Shown: positions 32,626-38,396 of the stretch, one piece after another
Layout of the letters: every line of letters starts with the position of its first letter
Position numbering within the stretch: the first letter of the stretch is position 1
Source: Desulfobacteraceae bacterium
Lineage (GTDB): Bacteria > Desulfobacterota > DSM-4660 > Desulfatiglandales > Desulfatiglandaceae
DNA: 38,396 nucleotides
NCBI GenBank assembly: GCA_016783065.1
Contig: JADHXI010000010.1
Location: 1 to 38,396 of the forward strand
Reading direction: 5' to 3'
Translations under genes and position numbers: made by a program
The notes under the pieces: model-generated
What the model saw: the letters and a program-made list of their open reading frames with translations, nothing else
The model's database searches: none
What the model was told of the DNA's origin: nothing

Positions 32626-33465
32626 TTACAGAACGATCTCCAAATGGCGGCTTGCATGGCACTGGACATTTACGGCCAGAGGAAGGCTGGCAATGTGGCA
32701 GGGCATCATCAGGATGTGGACGGCAAGTGAGGTCACGCGCCCACCAAGGCCCTGAGGGCCGATACCGGTCCGATTGATTTCGGTGAGCAGTTCCTCTTCC
32801 AGCTTAGCCAATTCAAGATCCTGGTTTTTGGTCCCCAGTGGCCGGAGCAGGGCCTTCTTGGCCATGAGGGCTGACTGCTCGAAGTTTCCTCCTATCCCTA
32901 CCCCCACGATGGTGGGCGGGCAAGGATTGGGCCCGGCTTTCTCCATGGTATCAATCACCTTCTCCCGAATCCCGGCCCACCCCGCAGATGGGGGCAGCAT
33001 AAAAAGCTGGCTCATATTTTCGCTGCCTCCCCCCTTGGGGACCACCCAAATTTTGAGCTTATCTCCCGGCACCACATCAAAATGGACAATGATGGGTGTA
33101 TTGTCCCCCGTATTCTGCCTGCTAAACGGATGGCAGACCGACTTCCGCAAAAAGCCATCCTCGTAACCCTGTCTGATCCCTTCCTCCAGGGCTGATTTCA
33201 GGTCGCCACCGACGATTGAAACCTCCTGGCCCAGTTCGACAAAAATAACGGCCACGCCTGTGTCCTGGCAAATGGGGGTCCTCTCTTCTCTGGCGATGGC
33301 CGCGTTTTCCATCAGCTGCCCCAGGATATCCCTGGCAACCGGCGATTCTTCATATTCCAAAGCATCTTGAAATGCCCGGACCACATCCTCCCCCAATTCA
33401 TAATTGGCTCGAATGGCCGAATCTCTCACTTCGGCGATGATCCTCTTGGTTGACACCTCGCGCAT
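32626..33465 (-). CDS. Class I fumarate hydratase, alpha subunit (or L-tartrate dehydratase alpha)
   Basis: 279 residues holding the 4Fe-4S cluster of two-subunit fumarase. Three Cys in conserved surroundings are visible: PICQDTGVAV (about residue 66), NPCPPTIVGVGIGG (about 184) and VNVQCHASRH (about 271). The cluster acts as a Lewis acid in water addition to fumarate and is oxygen-labile, fitting an anaerobe. I choose ATG 33465, with GGAGG five bases upstream; a TTG codon directly before it is too close to the ribosome binding site. It is the first gene of the fumarase pair. Confidence 0.93.
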   Translation of the reverse strand: MREVSTKRIIAEVRDSAIRANYELGEDVVRAFQDALEYEESPVARDILGQLMENAAIAREERTPICQDTGVAVIFVELGQEVSIVGGDLKSALEEGIRQGYEDGFLRKSVCHPFSRQNTGDNTPIIVHFDVVPGDKLKIWVVPKGGGSENMSQLFMLPPSAGWAGIREKVIDTMEKAGPNPCPPTIVGVGIGGNFEQSALMAKKALLRPLGTKNQDLELAKLEEELLTEINRTGIGPQGLGGRVTSLAVHILMMPCHIASLPLAVNVQCHASRHLEIVL

Positions 33466-33537
33466 CAAGCCCTCCGATAACGTTTGACTTTCTTATGGGA
33501 GATCTTTACAAATAGTTAAGCGTTCACAGGTTTAGGC

Positions 33538-33574
33538 CTGCCCGCCATCGCTCTCGCTCAGGCGAGGCGGGCGG
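33538..33574. other. GC-rich hairpin (GCCCGCC/GGCGGGC)
   Basis: GCCCGCC-A-TCGC pairs with GCGA-GGCGGGC around a ten-base loop, an 11-bp stem with one bulge. It lies in the 566 bp gap between divergent fumarase and SurE genes, with no U-run. It may be a dispersed repeat or transcript-stabilising structure. The rest of the gap before copy C shows no gene. Confidence 0.55.
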
Positions 33575-33699
33575 GGTTCAAGGTTCTGGGTTAGGGACAA
33601 GGACAAAATTGATGGTCTCGTAAAAAGTCTCCAAGGCCGTCACTCCCGCTAACCCTAACAACCTCAAGCCGACAGACACCAACGTGTGCCCATGTAACA

Positions 33700-33970
33700 A
33701 TGTAAGTTCTCACTAAGGTCGGGCACTCCAGAAATCTTGTTATTTCTACAGTGGGGTTTGGCTGTTTCTTGGAACCGCTCTCTCAAAGTGAATTTACACA
33801 TCATTTTGGCAGTGGCTGATATTTGGGGTTTTCTCCTGTTGCCCCCTATTAGTTTCCCCATGCTTTTGTCAAACCCCAAATATCAGCCACGCTTCTACAA
33901 TAGGTTTAGAGAGCGGTGGAAAGAAATGGCCAAATCCCACGGTACCCGAGGTTATTGAGAGCACTTACCG
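33700..33970. repeat. Long palindromic intergenic repeat, copy C
   Basis: Third full copy, about 270 bp. Ends are GTAAGTTCTCACTAAGGTCG (left) and GGTTATTGAGAGCACTTAC (right, inverse). Inner blocks: GTGGGGTTTGGCTGTTTCTT, CCGCTCTCTCAAAGTG, GTGGCTGATATTTGGGGTTTTCTCC, CAAACCCCAAATATCAGCCAC and AGGTTTAGAGAGCGG. It is more diverged from A and B than they are from each other, but compensating changes keep both arms complementary (for example CCGCTCTC/GAGAGCGG against A's GGCGCTCTC/GAGAGCGCC). Confidence 0.85.
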
Positions 33971-34031
33971 ATTACCTATACAAAACATCAAGCCTATTGG
34001 CAATCAAGAAAATGGGGATCCAGCCTGCAAA

Positions 34032-34814
34032 ATGATAATTCTCCTGACCAACGATGACGGGATTCACGCCCCGGGACTCTTTGCCCTCTATAACGCCCTC
34101 AAATCTGATCACGACCTTTATATTGTGGCGCCCGAGTCGGAGATGAGTGCAGTCGGGCATGCCATCACCCTCACCTCACCGTTGCGGGTCAAAGAGGTTC
34201 ACAAAAACGGGTCATTTTACGGCCACGCCGTTGCGGGCACACCCGCAGACTGTGTAAAGATTGCCCTCCGAGAACTCCTCAAGACTCCCCCGGAGGTCAT
34301 TTTGTCCGGGATTAATCTGGGAGCCAACGTGGGTGTCAATCTCCTTTACTCGGGGACCGTCTCGGCAGCCACAGAGGGTGCTTTTCTTGGCGTGCCATCT
34401 GCTGCCATCTCTCTTGACTCCCTGAAAGATCCGGACTTTGATTTTGCCGCCCGGTTCAGCAAGGTGATCCTACGATTTTTGAGCACAGACGGGTTAAGCG
34501 ATGGAACAGCCCTCAATGTGAATATTCCCGCCCTTCCCCCTGAAAAAATCAGGGGGGTCTGCATCACCCGACAGGGGACTGCAAGATTTGAGGAACGCTT
34601 CGAGAGCCGCACCGACCCAAGGGGTAATGTCTATTATTGGCTTGCCGGCGAGAGATTTGTGGGCGACGGCAGATCGGATGATGATTTCATTGCCCTGAAA
34701 CAGAAGAAGATCACCATTACACCGATACAGTACGATCTTACTTCCGAGAAAGAATTGAAAAGGCTCAAGTCTTTATCTCTCACCTTAAAAAACCATCTTC
34801 CCGCTGCCAAATGA
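34032..34814 (+). CDS. surE: 5'/3'-nucleotidase SurE
   Basis: Metal-dependent phosphatase of nucleoside monophosphates, linked to stress survival. 260 residues of full SurE length. The N-terminal ILLTNDDGIHAPG has the Asp-Asp metal pair at residues 8-9. The second site is APESEMSAVGHAITL, with the conserved Ser. SGINLGANVGVNLLYSGTVSAATEG carries the conserved Asn. The C-terminal part has LNVNIPALP and DFIALKQKKITITPI. The start ATG 34032 begins directly with the conserved strand, but the ribosome binding site is weak. It follows palindromic copy C. Confidence 0.95.
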   Translation: MIILLTNDDGIHAPGLFALYNALKSDHDLYIVAPESEMSAVGHAITLTSPLRVKEVHKNGSFYGHAVAGTPADCVKIALRELLKTPPEVILSGINLGANVGVNLLYSGTVSAATEGAFLGVPSAAISLDSLKDPDFDFAARFSKVILRFLSTDGLSDGTALNVNIPALPPEKIRGVCITRQGTARFEERFESRTDPRGNVYYWLAGERFVGDGRSDDDFIALKQKKITITPIQYDLTSEKELKRLKSLSLTLKNHLPAAK

Positions 34815-35313
34815 CAGGGCTGATCATACCCCCGTGCCTCAAGAAATTGTTTTCTGTTTTGCCTCAAAAGCCCAGATCCTGGTCTTTAACTCCACCCAGA
34901 CCAAAAGATACCTATTGACATTATTGAATATTTCAGCTATATGGGGACGATTCTGGAAATCTATATTATGCGGATGAGTCTTATTGGATCGTCAGCATAG
35001 AATATCAAGAAAGGAGGTGAATTTATCTGCCCTTTTGGGCCAACAGAAATTTTCAAATCGCTCAACCTTGTTAATCCTACAACCGTTTTCCCATTATAAC
35101 AAGAAGGTGGTGGTTTACCGCCGTAAGTTGCTCTCATCCTTTTTGACACGCATTTTATCCATCGGCCAAAACCTTTGAGCCAAATTTGTAAACTCAAGAG
35201 CCTTCAATGCAGACCGTGTCACAAAGTCCACGATACAAGCCGACAGTGTCGACCCTGAGGGGCCGGCAGGTACCTTTTCTTTGGATTTCAGCTCAAAACC
35301 AAGGAGGGAAAAT
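34815..35313. other. Long leader region of cstA
   Basis: About 500 bp without a convincing gene. It holds a promoter candidate (34915-34943), a stretch AGAAAGGAGGTGA (35008-35020) complementary to the 16S rRNA 3' end over 13 bases but with no good start codon at the right distance, and a small palindrome CGACAGTGTCG (35241-35251). A short open frame through 35178 is not persuasive as a protein. The true ribosome binding site for cstA is AAGGAGGGAAAAT just before 35314. Confidence 0.5.
34915..34943 (+). promoter_or_regulatory. Sigma70-type promoter candidate upstream of cstA
   Basis: TTGACA (34915-34920), a 17-base spacer and TATATG (34938-34943). Transcription from here would give a leader of about 365 bases before the cstA start codon. 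Confidence 0.5.
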
Positions 35314-37059
35314 ATGAATTCGCTGTTTGCCTTGATTCTAGCTATTGTGTGGTCGATCATAATTTATAAAACTTATGGCCGGCATGTGGATAGAAAAATC
35401 ATTCAGTCCGACCCAAATAAAACCACCCCCGCCACCATGTATATGGATGGCGTGGATTTCATGCCCACCGGCAAGAACGTCCTCTTCGGCTTCCAGTTCA
35501 AATCCATTTGCGGGTTGGGCCCAATTGTGGGAGCCATCATTGCCGTCCATTGGGGATGGCTTCCCGCAATGCTCTACCTCCTTCTGGGTGTGGCCTTCCT
35601 GGGCTGGATCCACGATTATTCATCGGCCCAGGTCTCCATCAGGAAAGAGGGGATGAGCCTGGGAGGCATGAGCTATACCCTGATCTCACCCCGGGGCCGG
35701 ACGTTGGTCAGCATCTTCATCTACTTCAACCTGATGTTTGGTTTCGGGGCCTTTGCCCTCTTCATCGCCGCCACCATGGGCAAGCCTACGGCCCCTTTTG
35801 GCATCCTGGTCTGGATCGCCATGGGCCTGCTGTTCGGCCAGATGATCTATAAGTGGAAAATGCCGATTGTTACCGCTACCCTGATCACGGTGATCGCCAC
35901 ATTTATCGGCATCTTCGTTTTCAGCGGATGGGGGCCGATCACGAGCTTTTTCTCATGGGTCAACGGCGGCGACCCATCTCCGGTCCTCTGGGGGACCATC
36001 ACCCAGTCAAAATTTATATGGGTCCTGTTTGTGCTGGCCTTTTGCTATTTCGGGGCGACGTTGCCCATCTGGCGCTGGGCCCAGCCCATCAACTACCTGG
36101 GCTTCTGGATTGTCATAATCGCCATGTTGGCCACAGGAATCGGAATCCTCATCGGGCACCCGTCCTTTGGGAATTTCCCCGCATACACGGGTTTTATGTG
36201 GGCAGGTAAACCCCTCTGGCCGCTGATGTTTGTGACCATCATGTGCGGCGCGGTTTCCGGGTGGCATTCCCTGGTGAGCAGTTCGGGAACGGCCCGGATG
36301 ATCGAAAAGGAAACGGATACGCTCCCAGTGGCCGGCGGTGCCATGTTCCTGGAGATGATCATGGGGATGATCGCCCTGATCATTGCGGTCTCTGCCTTTG
36401 GCAGCTTCGAGGGCTTTGCCGAGGCCTTCAAGACCGGAAAGGGGTTTGTCTTCGCCAAGGGAATGAGCAACTTCCTCGGCAATGTCGGCGTCCCCGCAGG
36501 GGTGGCCATGACCTACGCCAACGTGGTCTTTGCGGTCATCGGCTTTACCCTGATCCATCTGGGGGTGCGGTTTATGCGTCTTTACGGGTCAGATGTGCTT
36601 GGTGAAGTCTGGCCGGCTTTTAAAAATATCCACTTCTCCACCATCGTCTCCATCGCCATTTTCGCGGTCTTCTGCTTCACAGGCGTGTTGACGGCGCTCT
36701 GGATGCTGGGAGGGGCCTTTAACCAGATGCTGGCAGCCATGGCCCTGCTCATCTGCTCCTGCTGGCTGGCCTCGGAAGGGAGAAGTTACAACTACACCCT
36801 CTTGCCCTCCATATTTCTGGGTGTCACCACCATCGCTGCGGCGCTGGTCATTTCCTTTAAAGGGTTTGTCCACTTTTTTACCACCAAGGATATACCCGCG
36901 GATCGGGCCATAGGAGACTGGGTTACCGGGGTAATTGCCGTCTTGCTGGTCATCTTGGCGATCATCCTGGTCAAAGATGCCATTGCCTCCATTACCCGAT
37001 ATGTGCGTGAAGGGGGCGCTCAGCCGGCTGAAACACCATCCTCTGGAGGAGAGACGTAG
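35314..37059 (+). CDS. cstA: Carbon starvation protein CstA-family transporter
   Basis: Inner-membrane carrier of the CstA family; characterised members import pyruvate or peptides. 581 residues, shorter than E. coli CstA (about 700) but typical of the shorter branch, with about 14-16 hydrophobic spans. Family marks: YGRHVDRKIIQ after the first span, GFQFKSICGLGPIVGAIIAVHWGW, HDYSSAQVSIRKEGMSLG, FCYFGATLPIWRWAQPINYL and GWHSLVSSSGTARMIEKETD. The C-terminus is a short hydrophilic tail ending SSGGET. The start is ATG 35314 after AAGGAGGGAAAAT. It is followed by a terminator at 37098-37131. The long leader suggests regulated expression. Confidence 0.95.
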   Translation: MNSLFALILAIVWSIIIYKTYGRHVDRKIIQSDPNKTTPATMYMDGVDFMPTGKNVLFGFQFKSICGLGPIVGAIIAVHWGWLPAMLYLLLGVAFLGWIHDYSSAQVSIRKEGMSLGGMSYTLISPRGRTLVSIFIYFNLMFGFGAFALFIAATMGKPTAPFGILVWIAMGLLFGQMIYKWKMPIVTATLITVIATFIGIFVFSGWGPITSFFSWVNGGDPSPVLWGTITQSKFIWVLFVLAFCYFGATLPIWRWAQPINYLGFWIVIIAMLATGIGILIGHPSFGNFPAYTGFMWAGKPLWPLMFVTIMCGAVSGWHSLVSSSGTARMIEKETDTLPVAGGAMFLEMIMGMIALIIAVSAFGSFEGFAEAFKTGKGFVFAKGMSNFLGNVGVPAGVAMTYANVVFAVIGFTLIHLGVRFMRLYGSDVLGEVWPAFKNIHFSTIVSIAIFAVFCFTGVLTALWMLGGAFNQMLAAMALLICSCWLASEGRSYNYTLLPSIFLGVTTIAAALVISFKGFVHFFTTKDIPADRAIGDWVTGVIAVLLVILAIILVKDAIASITRYVREGGAQPAETPSSGGET

Positions 37060-37097
37060 TAGGGGATATTAGCAAGATTAACCAAGTTGGATGGGAT

Positions 37098-37131
37098 GGG
37101 AAGGTCCTCCACGGGCCTTCCCGTCTCTTTT
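37098..37131 (+). terminator. Rho-independent terminator after cstA
   Basis: GGGAAGGTCC (37098-37107) pairs over ten positions (one T-G) with GGGCCTTCCC (37113-37122) around TCCAC, followed by GTCTCTTTT. The U-rich tail runs directly into the ribosome binding site of the next gene (TTTTGAGGTGAAAAATG), so expression of that gene needs read-through or a promoter inside this short region. Confidence 0.8.
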
Positions 37132-37141
37132 GAGGTGAAAA

Positions 37142-37513
37142 ATGAATCACATTACAGTGGAAGTCCTCTCTTTGGTCCCTGTCTCTTTCTGTAATTGAGG
37201 CCATTACGAATTCATTTCAGACCAGGTGGGTCTGGTTGAAAAACGGGACGAGTCGGACCTCAATGAATATCCAGAGGATGTAAAAGAAGATCATCACTTC
37301 TTAATCAACTGGCTCAGTGAACTGGGACAGAGATATCAGGAAAAAATTCGCATCGAGATCACCAATGCCTCATCGTTTCGCGGGTTCTATAAATCCATCC
37401 GCCACTGGACCCAGACCTATCCCACCTTCATCGTGAACAAAAAAGAAAAATACAGCGGCAGGGATAAAGCCCACCTCGATCTCATCCTCCAAGGCCATTT
37501 GGGTGGTTCATAA
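37142..37513 (+). CDS. Candidate selenoprotein: thioredoxin-like protein with in-frame TGA (CxU motif)
   Basis: Read with TGA (37196-37198) as selenocysteine, the gene gives 123 residues: a first strand ITVEVLSL, then SFC-N-U-GHYEF with Cys17 and Sec19, and after it an unbroken frame. That frame carries a helix (FLINWLSELGQRYQEKIRI), RIEITNASSFRGFYKSIRHW and TYPTFIVNKKEKYSGRDK, as expected of a small thioredoxin-like fold. Homologues that I recall carry a CxxC at this place; Sec aligns with the first Cys and the second is Tyr here, while a Cys two residues before Sec offers a new partner. ATG 37142 has GAGGTG at good spacing. A hairpin at 37218-37234 fits a bacterial SECIS. A simple nonsense mutation is the alternative, with translation then restarting at GTG 37226. 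The function is probably redox; the partner is unknown. Confidence 0.65.
37196..37234 (+). promoter_or_regulatory. Candidate bacterial SECIS element
   Basis: UGA at 37196-37198 is followed 19 bases later by CAGACC (37218-37223), loop AGGUG and GGUCUG (37229-37234), extendable by a U-G pair. The UGA-to-loop distance of about 25 bases and a G within the first two loop bases agree with the published bacterial SECIS pattern as I know it. It lies inside the coding region, as bacterial elements do. Confidence 0.55.
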
Positions 37514-37526
37514 AGGCCTCATCGAA

Positions 37527-38024
37527 ATGGCCATTGACCATGCCGAGCACAGGATATCCGCCAACAACATCCTCTTCGGGCTTAGCCATTTTTTGACCCT
37601 GGCCCTTCCCCCGGAATGGGGGATAACCAGGAGCTACCTCCAGCCCGACGTGCACACAAATGTGAGACGCGGTGAACTCCTCTGGGTGGACGCCGGACAG
37701 ACGGACCAGGTCGTCTATCATCCCACAAGGAAAATTGCCCTGGATCTGACCATCGAAGTGAAACGGGGGAAGCGCGATCATTTCAAAGCCAAGGGCGTTG
37801 CGGTCCATTCTCAGGGATCGTTGACCATCAACGGCCATGAAGCCTCTTATATCCTGGGGGAGGTGGGAACGGGATTCCTAAAGAAAAAACTGGTCAAGAC
37901 GTTAAGGCTTTATTTCCATTGCCCGGAATTGGGGCGCACGATTATGATCAGCTTTACTGGGGCCTGCCAGGAGACCGATATCATGGAAATCTTTGAATCT
38001 CTTCCAAAATCCAAGTGCCACTGA
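37527..38024 (+). CDS. Conserved protein of unknown function
   Basis: About 165 residues, soluble, no signal peptide, no family recognised. The N-terminal helix (MAIDHAEHRISANNILFGLSHFL) is followed by a beta-rich body with SYLQPDVHTNVRRGELLWVD, ALDLTIEVKRGKRDHF and GEVGTGFLKKKLVKTLRLYF. It ends with HCPELGRTIMISFTG and a final Cys-His (KSKCH). The start is uncertain: ATG 37527 lies 14 bases after the preceding stop, while GTG 37503 would overlap that gene by eleven bases. Either way it is coupled to the candidate selenoprotein gene. The Cys residues (three in the C-terminal third) make a metal or redox role conceivable but unproven. Confidence 0.7.
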   Translation: MAIDHAEHRISANNILFGLSHFLTLALPPEWGITRSYLQPDVHTNVRRGELLWVDAGQTDQVVYHPTRKIALDLTIEVKRGKRDHFKAKGVAVHSQGSLTINGHEASYILGEVGTGFLKKKLVKTLRLYFHCPELGRTIMISFTGACQETDIMEIFESLPKSKCH

Positions 38025-38100
38025 TTCCTTCCGAACCAACTCTCAAAAACCCGTTTAGAGTCTTAATTTGTAATTTCTCCGCAAGATGCGAAGATGTTTT

Positions 38101-38130
38101 CTTGATAATTTCTCAATAAGTCTGGGAGAT
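38101..38130. repeat. End fragment of the long palindromic repeat (copy F)
   Basis: CTTGATAATTTCTCAATAAG then TCTGGGAGAT matches the left end of copies A and D. Nothing of the inner blocks follows. Confidence 0.65.
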
Positions 38131-38206
38131 CTAGCCAAACATATTTGAAATTTGCTTCAACTTTGAATCAATGTTGATCATTGTTTCGACGCCTCAGGTA
38201 ATGCGA

Positions 38207-38396
38207 GTGTTCAGGGGTTCAGTGTTCAGAGTTCAGGAGGGATGATCCTCCCTGTGCTGTCCACCGGCGCTCTGACTCCGGCAAGTGTTTCTCCAGTATT
38301 CACGAAAATGTTTTTGGCTTCTTGCACAGGAATTATTCTGTCTTTCAAGCGTTTTTCAATCAACAATCTTAAATCCTACCCCTCCTGAACACTGAA
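38207..38396. repeat. Inverted GTTCAG-type arrays at the window end
   Basis: The left array (38207-38242) repeats GTTCAG-containing units (AGTGTTCAGGGGTTCAGTG then TTCAGAGTTCAGGAGGG). The right array (38376-38396) reads CCCCTCCTGAACACTGAA, its reverse complement. They enclose about 130 bp without a recognisable gene. The right array touches the window edge and may continue. Together with copy F this fills the 372 bp after the last gene. Confidence 0.7.

Noticed and set aside
34984-35178. Possible small protein in the cstA leader behind a perfect ribosome binding sequence
   Set aside because: No start codon at proper spacing after AGGAGGTGA; composition is not convincing. Kept only as a leader-region observation.
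37226-37513. A 95-residue protein starting at GTG 37226
   Set aside because: No ribosome binding site before this GTG and the first strand of the fold would be missing; the ATG at 37142 with read-through of TGA is the better model, though restart cannot be excluded.

Overview
The window most resembles an anaerobic, acyl-CoA- and organic-acid-degrading member of the Desulfobacterota (a Desulfobacterales-like sulfate reducer or relative). The grounds are HdrA/MvhD-type flavo-iron-sulfur proteins, a ferredoxin-rich oxidoreductase operon, an archaeal-type fused hydroxyacyl-CoA dehydrogenase/crotonase, a two-subunit class I fumarase, a hydantoinase/acetone-carboxylase-type pair and a candidate selenoprotein. 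The assignment comes from gene content only; no rRNA or tRNA gene was seen.

Layout. 1-698: 3-hydroxyacyl-CoA dehydrogenase, running off the left edge. 1467-4278: beta-keto-acid cleavage enzyme and altronate/galactarate-type dehydratase, each preceded by a copy of a long palindromic repeat. 4271-8676 (minus): DUF6125-like protein, a GT-C-like membrane protein with a small partner, an FMN split-barrel protein, a CDF metal exporter and an internally deleted amidase. 8694-18118 (minus): the main redox cluster, running from an Old Yellow Enzyme/dienoyl-CoA-reductase-like protein at its 5' end, through a conserved unknown, a ferredoxin, a VOC/epimerase-like protein and a second ferredoxin, to an HdrA-like protein, an HdrA-MvhD fusion and an HdrC-GltD fusion. 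It shares a divergent promoter region with 18447-20471, the fused dehydrogenase/hydratase. 20685-25735 (plus): GlcD-like oxidase, MFS carrier, exported cNMP-fold protein and AsnA, with gene relics (M48 peptidase, TRAP permease) between them. 25850-33465 (minus): HyuB, HyuA, DUF2156 protein, unknown membrane-anchored protein and fumarase beta and alpha. 34032-38024 (plus): SurE, CstA, a candidate selenoprotein of thioredoxin-like type and a conserved unknown.

How it may work together (inference): acyl-CoA oxidation yields NADH and reduced carriers. The Hdr-like flavoproteins and ferredoxins could move these electrons to or from the enoate-reductase-like enzyme. Organic acids enter through CstA and MFS carriers and are processed by the GlcD-like oxidase, the keto-acid cleavage enzyme, the dehydratase and fumarase.

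Two repeat systems stand out. (i) A 260-290 bp nearly palindromic intergenic element has three full copies and three decayed pieces. (ii) Period-7 or period-8 short repeat arrays often sit as inverted pairs in non-coding gaps, and twice lie in frame inside redox genes. The best single candidate for something new is the gene at 37142-37513: an in-frame TGA in a CxU motif, a downstream hairpin that fits the bacterial SECIS pattern, and a strong ribosome binding site.
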